A DNA stretch of 64,000 nt. Source: Methanoregula formicica SMSP. Its GTDB lineage: Archaea; Halobacteriota; Methanomicrobia; Methanomicrobiales; Methanospirillaceae. The stretch lies in the NCBI RefSeq assembly GCF_000327485.1, contig NC_019943.1:372001-436000 (forward strand). The letters are read 5' to 3'. The notes beneath the pieces are model-generated. The model searched no databases. It had not been told where the DNA came from and saw only the letters and a list, made by a program, of their open reading frames with translations. A program made the position numbers and the translations under genes. Positions 17,763 through 26,635 of the stretch are shown here, one piece after another (position 1 is the first letter of the stretch; every line of letters starts with the position of its first letter).

Positions 17763-18120
17763 AGAGCCTGATGGCTCTTCTCCAGACTGCCCTTCCTGAT
17801 AGAACGGTAGTTTTCCCTCCAGGGGGACTGGACGCATTGCGATTGTGCCGTAGTACCTGTTCCCTGAAATGCCGATGACTCCCGTACAGATAATGGGGAG
17901 GCTTCGCCTGCGCCCCCGAGTCGAAGAACGCTGATGCGTTCTTCTCCTGCTTCAGGTCTGACGACCTTCAGCACCCCCATGGGCGGGCTGGCGCAAGGGG
18001 GGCGATCATGAGACGGGTCCAGGGTTTTCCCGAGTACACTGTTTCCATCACATGTCGTTAAAATGCATGAAAACGCTTCGCATTTTCAGCAGCCTCACAT
18101 GAAAGTCCTGCGGACTTTCA
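17763..18120. repeat. Second cluster of short hairpins
   Basis: Perfect or near-perfect inverted repeats lie at 17763-17778 (TGAT loop), 17899-17909, 17923-17944 (9-bp stem, TGAT loop), 17954-17967 (TGAC loop), 18069-18087 (one mismatch) and 18100-18120 (9-bp stem, TGC loop). The word GAGTCGAAG precedes the third stem, exactly as it precedes two stems in the cluster at 5949-6189, and TTCTCCTGC follows it. TGAT and TGAC loops recur in both clusters. No coding frame fits. Function unknown. Confidence 0.8.
17985..18001. repeat. 17-base repeat, copy 1
   Basis: GGGCTGGCGCAAGGGGG, identical to 43235-43251. Both copies follow a run of C residues that can pair with the terminal G-run. Confidence 0.75.
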
Positions 18121-18162
18121 CGCTCGTCTTTTTCAAACGCGATCACAAGGTGTAAGTTAGTC

Positions 18163-18187
18163 AACCGATTATCGGTTAATTAACCGA
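18163..18187. promoter_or_regulatory. Overlapping palindromes, operator-like
   Basis: AACCGAT-T-ATCGGTT (18163-18177) overlaps the 12-base palindrome GGTTAATTAACC (18174-18185). A further TTACCGATAA lies at 18201-18210. The repeated ACCGA half-site suggests a dimeric DNA-binding protein. The regulated gene is uncertain: the next start on the plus strand is at 18451. Confidence 0.5.
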
Positions 18188-18450
18188 CAAAACTATTCCC
18201 TTACCGATAATTTTTCTTGCGTTCCGGCGTGAGTGGTCCGGTCACTCAACCGGATCGCGATGAAAAATGTTCAGGCACGAAATTAGGGGGCGATGAAAAT
18301 TTTCTGTTGCGATCTGCCGGAAAAAATTAAAGGGTGCTCCAGATGATAACGAACGAGTTTCTTTATTGAACTGCACAAATCAGCATCCTCTTCTGCCAGG
18401 CGATCCCAGAATACCAGAAGAGACATTATCGAACTGACTGGTGAACACGA

Positions 18451-18873
18451 ATGAAACCTGAAAACCAGAGAGCACTGGACGATTTTCTCTCCCGTGCGGA
18501 CGAGATCAGCGAAGACATCCTTGAAGATACCCGGGAGATGCTCGGGAGCATGCCGTTCATCTTCCCGGTCCTGAAGGAGCGACCGGAGTATTTTGCCCTG
18601 TCGGGGCTCGCCGACGAGATGGTCTGCCGGCCCCCGCACATCCCGGCAAAAACGGCTGAACTCATTGCCATTGCTGCTGCAGCAGGTGCCGGGGCAGAGA
18701 GCTGCCTGCGGGTGCACATCAGGGCGGCCATGAAGGAGGGAGCGAACCGGGACGAGATCTACGATACCATCCTTATCGCGTCCCTGATTGGGAAAACACG
18801 GGTGCTGGCTCCTGCCCTCCGGGAATTCCGCAGTGCCTTCCCGGATGCGACCGGCAGCAGCAGGAAAACCTGA
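18451..18873 (+). CDS. Carboxymuconolactone decarboxylase/AhpD-like protein
   Basis: The 140-residue protein has the all-helical AhpD/CMD fold signature: KTAELIAIAAAAGAGAESCLRVHIRAAMKEGA followed by EIYDTILIA, given here in parts only for identification: SCLRVH holds the Cys and His. AhpD-type members use C-x2-C-x3-H; here only the second Cys and the His remain, with Ala in the first Cys position. Disulfide-based peroxide reduction is therefore doubtful. The ATG has GGTGA seven bases upstream. It is followed after 54 bases by the SLOG-family gene. Confidence 0.8.
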   Translation: MKPENQRALDDFLSRADEISEDILEDTREMLGSMPFIFPVLKERPEYFALSGLADEMVCRPPHIPAKTAELIAIAAAAGAGAESCLRVHIRAAMKEGANRDEIYDTILIASLIGKTRVLAPALREFRSAFPDATGSSRKT

Positions 18874-18927
18874 CACTGGTGGCGGGACGAATCCACCTTT
18901 ATCTTCCGGCAGGACAACTGATCTTCC

Positions 18928-19371
18928 ATGCAGATCGCTGTTGCCGGTGGAGCCCAGGCATCGCCGCAGGAGTACGAAACCGCCCGGGCGGTTGGCCGGC
19001 TCATCGCGGAGAACGGGGCGGTGCTGCTCTGCGGCGGGCTGGGCGGCGTGATGGAGGCCGCGTGCCGGGGTGCACAGGAGCAGGGCGGGACAACCGTGGG
19101 GATCATATCGGGGACTGGCGACGGAAACCCGTTCCTCTCCATCGTTATCCGGACCGGCCTCGGCCACGGGCGTAATGTGCTCGTTGCCCAGTCGGGGGAT
19201 GCCCTGATTGCGATTGGCGGCAGCTACGGGACGCTCTCGGAGATCGCCATTGCACTGAAGACCGGCTGCCCGGTCTTCGGCCTGTCGTCCTGGAAGATTG
19301 AGGGTGTGGTCATGTGCAAAACCCCGGAGGAAGCAGTGAAACGGGCGCTGGAAGGGAAAGGCAGTGGCTGA
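18928..19371 (+). CDS. SLOG/LOG-like nucleotide-binding protein (TIGR00725-like)
   Basis: The 147-residue Rossmann-like protein carries LLCGGLGGVMEAACRGA and AIGGSYGTLSEIAIALK, the two conserved segments of the LOG/"lysine decarboxylase" superfamily. Members bind nucleotides or nucleotide-derived ligands; LOG enzymes release cytokinin-type bases from nucleotides. The PGGxGTxxE motif appears as IGGSYGTLSE, as in the TIGR00725 group, whose substrate is unknown. It probably forms an operon with the CMD-family gene. Confidence 0.83.
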   Translation: MQIAVAGGAQASPQEYETARAVGRLIAENGAVLLCGGLGGVMEAACRGAQEQGGTTVGIISGTGDGNPFLSIVIRTGLGHGRNVLVAQSGDALIAIGGSYGTLSEIAIALKTGCPVFGLSSWKIEGVVMCKTPEEAVKRALEGKGSG

Positions 19372-19450
19372 TACTATTCGCCCGACATTTCGACCATCAG
19401 GATTTCTAAAAGGACTCCATCCGGATATAGCGGATCTGTAACAGTAAGAG

Positions 19451-19477
19451 AGAGATTTCCTATCAGATCTCTTTTTT
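19451..19477 (+). terminator. Hairpin plus T-run
   Basis: AGAGAT (19451-19456) pairs with ATCTCT (19467-19472) and runs into six T residues (19472-19477). It sits after the SLOG gene and before the convergent regulator. Confidence 0.6.
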
Positions 19478-19535
19478 CCGGATGGGAAATTGCCATGGTT
19501 CCGGATTAATATAGTGTCGTTTTTCAGGACATGGT

Positions 19536-19914
19536 TTACCGGTGAATGGTGTCTGCCATCTTCCGGACCAGCCCGGGGATATTATCCGCTTTCTTTTGCT
19601 GCCGGGCGCCGATATCAGTAACGATCTCTGCAAGCAGCCTGGCCAGGTAAAGTACCTTCGTCTTCCGTCCCGGGCCGGAATTTTCCTGATCCCGTTCCGA
19701 GATCCATCCCTGTTCATCCAGTTCCTTGAAAATCAGGCTGGCCTCCGGCTGCCGGAGGTTCGACCCGCGCTCGATATCCCGGGGACGTGGTCTCCCCGAC
19801 ACCGGTCAGGAATGCCAGCACGCTGGCAGTGGTCCGCCGGAATCCCAGTTTCCGGAGGATAGTTACAAGTTTGTATTCCTTTTCTGAAAGATAATTCACG
19901 TTCTTGGTTCGCAT
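19536..19914 (-). pseudogene. wHTH transcriptional regulator with frameshift
   Basis: Two overlapping frames form one recognisable winged-helix protein. The first (from ATG 19914) reads KEYKLVTILRKLGFRRTTAS and then LAFLTGVGETTS before losing similarity. The second continues RDIERGSNLRQPEASLIFKE through to GARQQKKADNIPGLVRKMAD and the stop at 19536. The join needs removal of one base in the G-run at 19781-19784 (TCCCCGGG on the coding strand where TCCCGGG would keep the frame). The whole would be about 125 residues. It could be a true lesion, a sequencing error in a homopolymer, or a programmed shift. The protein would bind DNA; its target is unknown. Confidence 0.75.
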
Positions 19915-19966
19915 ATGGTGATCCCTCCTTGTTTCCTGTCCCGGCCCTTCAGCATCTTATAGAATG

Positions 19967-21439
19967 TTATGTCCATTTTTCCAGTCTTCTGACAACCAGT
20001 GCCGCACCTGCGATACCAGCAACGGATATCCACACCGGCAGCGGCGCATGTGTTTTTGTTGGCGTAGGTTTCGTCGTAGGAATTGTCGCGGTCGTTGTCG
20101 GCAGCGTTGTGATTGTTGTCGGAGGAGGGGTTGTCACGATAATATACACCGGTTTTGTTATGGTATTCGTCCCATCTTCGTTCGCGACATCAAGCGAGAC
20201 GGTGTAATTGCCCGGTGTGGAATACGTGTGCACCGGGTTCTGGACAGTTGTATTCGTCCCGTCTCCGAAGTCCCAGAGCCAGATGGTCGGGATATTCATC
20301 GACGTGTCGTTGAACGATACCATCAGTGGTGCGGGGCCAGTGGCCGGAGAACCGGTGAAGTTCGCGACCGGCGGGGCCGGGTTGCGAACCGTGATATAAG
20401 CGGCCTTTTCCATCGTATCGCTGCCGAGCTCGTTCCATGCAACGAGCGAGACATTGTAGGTGCCCGCGGTAGAGTATGTATGCGCCGGGTTCCGTTCCGT
20501 TGCGTTGGTGCCGTCGCCAAAGTCCCAGAGCCACTGTTTCGGGGGTATATCCGAAGTATCCGTGAAGTTGACCGTTAACGGGACTTTACCGGATGTCGGT
20601 GAGGAGGTGAAGTTGGCGAACTGCCGGGCATAGACTTCGAACACTGCAAGTTTCCCGGATCCGGTTTTTCCAATGAAGAACCAGCAGGGTTCCGTAACAC
20701 TCCCCTCTTCGCCATACAAGTGATAACCGGGAGTGATATTGTTTATATAAACAACATCGTCAAAACTATTCCAGGATCCAACGATATCCCCAAGCTGGAG
20801 TTTTTCAACTGCCTCTTTTGCCGGGATTATCGGAATATTCTGAACATAGGTCAGGTTACTCCAGCTCTTGTAGATATTCAGGAGTTGTCCGTTTTCGCCA
20901 AGCTCCAGATTGATTTGATCTTTATCACCACTTACCGGCCTCCCATCGATTAATTTCCGGTAATAGACATTTATCATAACAGGTTCTTTCCGGATTAATT
21001 CCCCGGAACGGGTTTGGTGCTCAACATATTCCGTATAACTACCAGCATATTGGGCATCCGGTGGCAATCCACCAAATTGTTCCATAACTTTTTTTACAAC
21101 TTCTGGTGCATCCTTCTCAGAAGTCACATTCGGTCGAGGATCCCAATTATCGCCAAATCGTTTACTAAATTTGTCTCCCTCCCGGTAATGCTGTTGATAA
21201 ATGGGTAAAGTTGAGGGGCTGGTGGGAACAGTTGTGTTGATTATGATCGATCCGATAAAAGAACGTTCATCCGATTGAACATTTCCTCCTGGAATTGTAA
21301 GGGGAGTTCCCTTATCGATCAGAGAAGAATTAACTTGTTCATTTTCGACGAATCGAAAATTTACACCAATGAGTAGTAGTACGGCACTTATTCCAATGAG
21401 CAAAATCAACAACAGAGCTTTTTTTACATTCGAATTCAT
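19967..21439 (-). CDS. Membrane-anchored PKD protein with PepSY-like N-terminal domain
   Basis: The start at 21439 (MNSNVKKALLL) has GGAG eight bases upstream, inside the end of the preceding gene. An N-terminal membrane helix (residues 7-28) is followed by a domain of about 160 residues with YTEYVE, VYYRKLIDGRPVSG and LGENGQLLNIYKSW, which reads like a PepSY/propeptide-type fold; that is inference. Two PKD domains follow (WLWDFGDGTN twice), then a Thr/Pro-rich stretch and a C-terminal helix (VWISVAGIAGAALVV) with a basic tail. The protein is expected to face the outside, anchored at one or both ends. It is translationally coupled to the NHL/caspase-like gene upstream. Confidence 0.85.
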   Translation of the reverse strand: MNSNVKKALLLILLIGISAVLLLIGVNFRFVENEQVNSSLIDKGTPLTIPGGNVQSDERSFIGSIIINTTVPTSPSTLPIYQQHYREGDKFSKRFGDNWDPRPNVTSEKDAPEVVKKVMEQFGGLPPDAQYAGSYTEYVEHQTRSGELIRKEPVMINVYYRKLIDGRPVSGDKDQINLELGENGQLLNIYKSWSNLTYVQNIPIIPAKEAVEKLQLGDIVGSWNSFDDVVYINNITPGYHLYGEEGSVTEPCWFFIGKTGSGKLAVFEVYARQFANFTSSPTSGKVPLTVNFTDTSDIPPKQWLWDFGDGTNATERNPAHTYSTAGTYNVSLVAWNELGSDTMEKAAYITVRNPAPPVANFTGSPATGPAPLMVSFNDTSMNIPTIWLWDFGDGTNTTVQNPVHTYSTPGNYTVSLDVANEDGTNTITKPVYIIVTTPPPTTITTLPTTTATIPTTKPTPTKTHAPLPVWISVAGIAGAALVVRRLEKWT

Positions 21440-21444
21440 AAACA

Positions 21445-23580
21445 TCACTCCCCATTTTTCTTTACACAATCCCAAGATTTTACGACAATATCGTCTGGAT
21501 TCACATCCGGTTCGACAATTCCGTAACCAGGCAAGTGATCATTATTATACTGAGATTCATTAGCGAAACGTACAGTTGCGGTTATAGGAATTCTGGTGAC
21601 AGTAAAACTAGAACCATCAGGTGATATAATTACAGGACCTTGTACATCCTTCCCGTTATAAACATCAATGGTTGCATTTCTCCACGCTTTTGCTAGTGGA
21701 AGACGGTCTTCCATTGCATATTTGAAAAACTGGTAAGACAATGAAGGATCTGCAATAGAGTCGGTAGAGAAACCAAAAATACCGTGAGTAGTACCTAATG
21801 CGCCATTCCAACGATCATCTTGTAAAACCTGACACGAACTTAATACAACCCATTTATTGTTTTTATTCCACTTCCCTGCAATTTCCTGAGGTGTCAGAAT
21901 ATCGGTATAATCACTTATCGCACAGGTGGTTCGTTTGTATTCACAAATTGAATGTCCGTTAATTCCGATAGTGCAATCCTTTGATTGATTAACCTTGCAT
22001 TCCTCAAGTTTGACGGTGTTAATTATCGCAAGTCCACTTTGATCAAGATGCTGCGGGTCGTAACCTCCATGACCAGTATGCCAGTGTAACGTAGCATTAT
22101 TCAGACCAGCGCCAAGTGTTCCAAAATCTTCGCTGTTTACATCGGTATCATTTTTTGAAAAAATGAGTTTCCATCTTGCATCCTTGCTAATCCACAAGGA
22201 TACATTTTGCATCTCAGCGTCGCTACGGATGAAATGAGGTGGTTGATCATATTTCGAGATAGTATTCGTCATCGAATACGTGAACCGCTCCGGTTGCACA
22301 CCCGGCAGCTTGAAAACCTGGACCCGGTCGTTATCATCGCCGACATATACATAGCCCCGGGTATCGACAGCAATAGCATAGGGAAAATTAAACTCCCCGA
22401 TACCATTGCCGTACGTTCCCCACTGGGTCACATAGGTACCGTCGGATTTGAACTTCTGGACCCGTGAATTCCAAGTATCCACGACATATACATTTCCTGA
22501 TGTATCCGTTGCGATACCGTAGGGACGGTTGAACTGGCCGTTACCTGTACCTCTCGTCCCCCATTGGGCGATATATTTACCGTCAGAGGAAAACTTCTGG
22601 ACACGGTGGTTCGATGAGTCCGCGACATAAACATTACCAGAGGTATCTGTTGCAACGCCATGCAGATAGTTAAACTGTCCATTGCCTGTACCCTCCGTTC
22701 CCCATTGGGATATGTACGAACCACCGGAACTGAATTTCTGGACTCGTTCATTCGCAGAAGATTCCGTTACGTAAACATTACCTGGCGTATCTGTTGCGAT
22801 GCTCCGGGGGAAGTAAAACTGCCCGTTTCCGGCACCTTGCGTTCCCCAATGGGTGAGGAATGTACCATTGGGACCGAACTTCTGGACACGGGAGTTTCCC
22901 ATATCCACGGCATAAATATTGCCCGATGGATCTACAGCAATGCCACTGATCATATAAAATTGTCCGGTGCCTGAACCGTTCGTCCCCCATTGGGCGAGGT
23001 ATGTGCCATCGGACCTGAGCTTCTGGATACGGGAGTTTTTCCCATCCGCGACATATACATTGCCCGATCCATCCTCCGCCATCCCTTCGATATTATTAAA
23101 CTGCCCGGTACTCGTGCCGGATGTTCCCCACTGCATTGCATAGACATAGGATTCAGGGTCAGGACTTCCCGATGCGCTGACGCCGGCCTTCATGAGGCTG
23201 TTACCTGGATGAATGTCACTGGCAGGTTCATCCGTTCTGGCAGGGGGATAACCGGCTCTCAGTGCAAGCCGCTGTGCCATCAGCGAACGATTTTCTGGAC
23301 CGCCAGAGGTTATGATTGTCGGGGCCGTCGCATTATTCTCCTGCGGGGATGTTTGCACTGCCACAGAACTATCGCCAGCATTGCCGGAGGTAATATTGAG
23401 AAACCCGGTCTCATTGCTGTCGTGAGCAGCATCCGGTAAAATGCTGACAGTCTGGTTCACATGCCCTGTTTCTATTACTGCAATATCCGATTCGTTTCCT
23501 GCACTTGCTGTCGGCAAGCCGATGATTATCACGCACACCAGGCACAGGCAGATCCGGTTCCCGATTATGGCTTCTTCCAC
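21445..23580 (-). CDS. Secreted NHL beta-propeller fused to a caspase-like (clan CD-like) domain
   Basis: The GTG start at 23580 has GGAGG eight bases upstream. A signal peptide (about residues 8-28) is followed by a Ser/Thr/Asn-rich linker and six NHL repeats (about 145-425) of the type GNGQFNxPxGIATDTSGNVY. The C-terminal domain (430-711) contains HWHTGHGGYD (His504) and KWVVLSSCQVL (Cys583) followed by LGTTHGIFGFSTDS. A His-Gly and a strand ending in Ser-Cys are the dyad pattern of clan CD peptidases, and from memory the region resembles DUF6345-type domains. Peptidase activity is not proven. The stop overlaps the PKD gene start (TGATG), so the two proteins are probably made together. Confidence 0.85.
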   Translation of the reverse strand: MEEAIIGNRICLCLVCVIIIGLPTASAGNESDIAVIETGHVNQTVSILPDAAHDSNETGFLNITSGNAGDSSVAVQTSPQENNATAPTIITSGGPENRSLMAQRLALRAGYPPARTDEPASDIHPGNSLMKAGVSASGSPDPESYVYAMQWGTSGTSTGQFNNIEGMAEDGSGNVYVADGKNSRIQKLRSDGTYLAQWGTNGSGTGQFYMISGIAVDPSGNIYAVDMGNSRVQKFGPNGTFLTHWGTQGAGNGQFYFPRSIATDTPGNVYVTESSANERVQKFSSGGSYISQWGTEGTGNGQFNYLHGVATDTSGNVYVADSSNHRVQKFSSDGKYIAQWGTRGTGNGQFNRPYGIATDTSGNVYVVDTWNSRVQKFKSDGTYVTQWGTYGNGIGEFNFPYAIAVDTRGYVYVGDDNDRVQVFKLPGVQPERFTYSMTNTISKYDQPPHFIRSDAEMQNVSLWISKDARWKLIFSKNDTDVNSEDFGTLGAGLNNATLHWHTGHGGYDPQHLDQSGLAIINTVKLEECKVNQSKDCTIGINGHSICEYKRTTCAISDYTDILTPQEIAGKWNKNNKWVVLSSCQVLQDDRWNGALGTTHGIFGFSTDSIADPSLSYQFFKYAMEDRLPLAKAWRNATIDVYNGKDVQGPVIISPDGSSFTVTRIPITATVRFANESQYNNDHLPGYGIVEPDVNPDDIVVKSWDCVKKNGE

Positions 23581-23723
23581 TTTGGAATCCTCCAGCAGAT
23601 TTTCTTGTGACGGAGAACTGACTGCAAGATATTTGCAGCACCGGGTCGAACCAATGCTGGCCTCCGGGCAGGATCCGGTTCTTCACGTTGCTAATCTCAA
23701 GTGAGCCGGATCTTTTCGCCAGT

Positions 23724-23731
23724 TTTATAAA
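23724..23731 (-). promoter_or_regulatory. TATA box for the NHL/PKD operon
   Basis: TTTATAAA on the minus strand in an A/T-rich stretch. Initiation is expected near 23700, giving a leader of about 120 bases before the GTG at 23580. Confidence 0.5.
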
Positions 23732-23993
23732 TACATTTTATTCTGCTGCCTTGAGGATTCTTGATTTATATCATTAAAAATATTCCTTATCTATAGAAAT
23801 CCTAATCTAAAACGGATTGTATCGACGATTAAAAGATCTAGGTACAGTGTCTCCTTGCTTTGATGTATCGTCACATAGTAAGGAGATGATTAAGAAATCA
23901 GCGAGCCGGAATATCGGCCCATGAGCCCATCAGTGAATGACCCCTGTTTTTCCCCAGCCACATTCGCCTTGACCGCTATCCTTAATCCCCTTC
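23732..23993. other. Intergenic region upstream of dtdA
   Basis: AT-rich DNA between divergent genes. No coding frame of note. Short T/A-rich stretches near 23760-23800 could serve a plus-strand promoter, but none is clear. Confidence 0.5.
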
Positions 23994-25325
23994 ATGGCAA
24001 ATGATCAGCCGATGCGGATAGCGCTCATCAACTCCCGGCAGGACAAGGCCGGGCTGAATATCCGGCACCACATCGAACGCATACTTGATGGAAATGAGAA
24101 AGCAGCAGTGGAGAACGGCCACGTATACGATTTTTACGACGTGGAAGAGCGCCTGATCCATACCTCGGCAGTCGATGCACGGATCGATTGTGATCTGGTG
24201 ATCTTCCTCTCCCGGCACTCCAGCGTGAACCCGGTCCCGGTCCTGACCGTGCATGTGACCGGGAACTACCGGGATGCAGAACTGGGAGGCAGCCCGCGGA
24301 CGCTTGCCCCGGCAGCGCCTGCCATGATGCAGGCAACCCTCCGGGCACTTGCCCGGCACTGCCCGGAAGGCTACCGGGTCTCGTACGAAGTGACCCACCA
24401 CGGGCCGACGGACCTTGTCCACCCTTCGTTCTTTGTCGAGATCGGGAGCACGGAGAAGGAATGGACCGACCCGGAGGCGGGACGGGCGGTGGCAGAGAGC
24501 GTGCTCTCCGCCGTGCCGCAGGACCCGGTGCCTCTGGTAGGGTTTGGCGGGACCCACTATGCCGCCCGCCAGACAGAGATCGCCCTGACCTCGCGGGGTG
24601 CGTTCGGTCACATCGCCCACACCCGCGAGATTGCCACGCTGGACGAGGCGATGGTAAGGTCCATGATGGACAAGAGCGGGGCTGTTGCCGCCTATATCGA
24701 CCGGAAAGCACTCGACAAGGCGGATCTCAACCGGGTATCCGGGATGCTTGACGCACTCTCTGTCCTGCGGCTCTCCGAGAGCGAGATCACTTCACTCGGG
24801 CACCTCTCCTGGGACACATACTGTACCATCCGGAAGATGGCCGGGGCTGTCTCGCCCGGTGCCCGTTGCTTCATCCATGCCCTCAGCGGGTCCGGTACAC
24901 CGGTCCTCGTACGGGCAAATCCGGTTTTGCTGGCCGAAACCGCCAAAACAAACGAGCCGGACCTGTTAAAAAATCTTGACGATCTGCCCGTGGTTCACCT
25001 ATCCACGCACGATAACCGCCTGCTTCCCGAATTCATCACCGTTGCGGAGAATTCCTCGGAAATCATACATGCTTTAAATACATTGTGCGTAAAAATCATA
25101 CGTAGAGAAGAGATCACTGCAACGGAGAACGATTGCCTGATCATCACGAAGGTCCGGTTCGACCCCCAAAAGGCGCGCAAACTGGGAGTCCTGCCCGGGC
25201 CTTCCTACAAAGAGCTGGCAGGGGGCCGGCCGGTAGTTGCTGATGGGAGGACAATCACACCGGACATGGTGTCCACCCGCAGTGAGATCCGAGTCCACAT
25301 CCCGGGGTTGGAGAAGATTTCATGA
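23994..25325 (+). CDS. dtdA: D-aminoacyl-tRNA deacylase (archaeal/plant type)
   Basis: The 443-residue protein matches the DtdA (GEK1) family: [64 protein letters not shown] and [13 protein letters not shown]. The family hydrolyses D-amino acids from mischarged tRNA, using zinc. The C-terminal third (from about residue 270) is the lineage-specific extension. ATG at 23994 or 24012 are both possible. The stop overlaps the ftsZ start by four bases. Confidence 0.93.
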   Translation: MANDQPMRIALINSRQDKAGLNIRHHIERILDGNEKAAVENGHVYDFYDVEERLIHTSAVDARIDCDLVIFLSRHSSVNPVPVLTVHVTGNYRDAELGGSPRTLAPAAPAMMQATLRALARHCPEGYRVSYEVTHHGPTDLVHPSFFVEIGSTEKEWTDPEAGRAVAESVLSAVPQDPVPLVGFGGTHYAARQTEIALTSRGAFGHIAHTREIATLDEAMVRSMMDKSGAVAAYIDRKALDKADLNRVSGMLDALSVLRLSESEITSLGHLSWDTYCTIRKMAGAVSPGARCFIHALSGSGTPVLVRANPVLLAETAKTNEPDLLKNLDDLPVVHLSTHDNRLLPEFITVAENSSEIIHALNTLCVKIIRREEITATENDCLIITKVRFDPQKARKLGVLPGPSYKELAGGRPVVADGRTITPDMVSTRSEIRVHIPGLEKIS

Positions 25326-26413
25326 GGTCCATTGTTGAAGAGGCACTCACCAAGGCAAGGGACGAGACAGTGTCCCCTATGCAGAATAACGAAGACCTTG
25401 ACCAGATTCTTGCGGAGCTCAAGACCGAGATTGCGGTGATCGGCTGCGGAGGCGGCGGATCGAACACGATCTCCCGCATGACGGAGGAGGGGATCCATGG
25501 CGCCAAGCTCATCGCCATCAACACGGATGCCCAGCACCTGATCCGCACCCGTGCCGACCAGCGTATCCTTGTCGGCCGGCAACGGACCCGCGGCCTTGGC
25601 GCCGGTTCCATCCCGCAGATCGGCGAGGAGGCGGCCCTTGAGAACGAGCAGGAGATCCGTACCCTCGTCTCCGGCTGCGACATGGTCTTCATCACGGTCG
25701 GGCTTGGCGGCGGCACCGGCACCGGCGTTGCGCCGGTTGTTGCCAAGGCTGCCCGGGAGGAAGGGGCCTTAACCATCGTGATCGTCACCCTGCCGTTCGC
25801 CGCAGAGGGCTCGATCCGGATGGAGAACGCAGAAGCCGGCCTCGAACGCCTTCGGGACGTTGCCGACACCGTTATTGTCGTGCCCAATGACAAGCTGCTC
25901 GAAGTGGTCCCGAAACTCCCCCTGTATGCCGCGTTCAAGGTTGCCGACGAAGTCCTGATGCGTGCGGTCAAGGGCATCACGGAACTCATTACGATGCCGG
26001 GTCTTGTCAACCTTGACTTTGCCGATGTCCGTACAGTCATGGAACGTGGCGGTGTTGCCATGATCGGTATGGGCGAGAGCGACTCCGAGGACAAGGCGGC
26101 AGACTCGGTCAAGAAGGCGATCCGTTCCCCGCTCCTCGACGTGGACATCAGTGGCGCAACCGCTGCGCTCGTCAACGTGGTTGGCGGCCCGGACATGACC
26201 ATGGAAGAGGCCGAAGGCGTTGTCCAGGAAGTCTACAACCGCGTTGACCCGAACGCCCGGATCATCTGGGGTGCGCAGATCGACCCGGCCATGGAGGACA
26301 AGATGCGGACCCTCCTGGTCGTGACTGGCGTACGGTCGCCACAAATATATGGTCGTAGTGAGAAGCTTACCCCCAAAGTACAGAAACAGTTTGAGATCGA
26401 TTTTCTCAAGTGA
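25322..26413 (+). CDS. ftsZ: Cell-division GTPase FtsZ (FtsZ1 type by context)
   Basis: The 363-residue tubulin-like GTPase polymerises at the division site. The GTP-binding signature GGGTGTG is present in [15 protein letters not shown], and the catalytic T7 loop appears as [19 protein letters not shown] is the N-terminal nucleotide loop. An N-terminal extension of about 35 residues precedes it. The C-terminus ends [13 protein letters not shown]. The gene lies directly before secE and spt5, the arrangement of ftsZ1 in Methanocaldococcus. Confidence 0.97.
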   Translation: MRSIVEEALTKARDETVSPMQNNEDLDQILAELKTEIAVIGCGGGGSNTISRMTEEGIHGAKLIAINTDAQHLIRTRADQRILVGRQRTRGLGAGSIPQIGEEAALENEQEIRTLVSGCDMVFITVGLGGGTGTGVAPVVAKAAREEGALTIVIVTLPFAAEGSIRMENAEAGLERLRDVADTVIVVPNDKLLEVVPKLPLYAAFKVADEVLMRAVKGITELITMPGLVNLDFADVRTVMERGGVAMIGMGESDSEDKAADSVKKAIRSPLLDVDISGATAALVNVVGGPDMTMEEAEGVVQEVYNRVDPNARIIWGAQIDPAMEDKMRTLLVVTGVRSPQIYGRSEKLTPKVQKQFEIDFLK

Positions 26414-26419
26414 TTAAAT

Positions 26420-26629
26420 ATGGAAATTTCCAAGCCAGAAATCAAAACGGACGTCATCCATGAGGAATTGTTCCGCAAGTACCTCAGGGTCCTCAAACTC
26501 GCGCGCACTCCCACCCGGGAAGAGTTCACGAAGATCGCCACCGTTGCGGCAGCCGGCATCCTCTTGATCGGTATGATCGGGTTCCTCATCTTCATCGTGT
26601 TCGAACACAAGCTGATGCTGGGATTCTGA
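26420..26629 (+). CDS. secE: Preprotein translocase subunit SecE/Sec61-gamma
   Basis: The 69-residue protein has a polar amphipathic N-terminal half (KYLRVLKLARTPTREEF) and one C-terminal membrane helix (ATVAAAGILLIGMIGFLIFI), as expected for the clamp subunit of the SecYEG channel. It starts six bases after the ftsZ stop and ends six bases before the spt5 start. Confidence 0.93.
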   Translation: MEISKPEIKTDVIHEELFRKYLRVLKLARTPTREEFTKIATVAAAGILLIGMIGFLIFIVFEHKLMLGF

Positions 26630-26635
26630 TCCCCG

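Noticed and set aside
22310-23110. DNA-level tandem repeat array
   Set aside because: The repeats are codons of the six NHL propeller blades and diverge at the DNA level.
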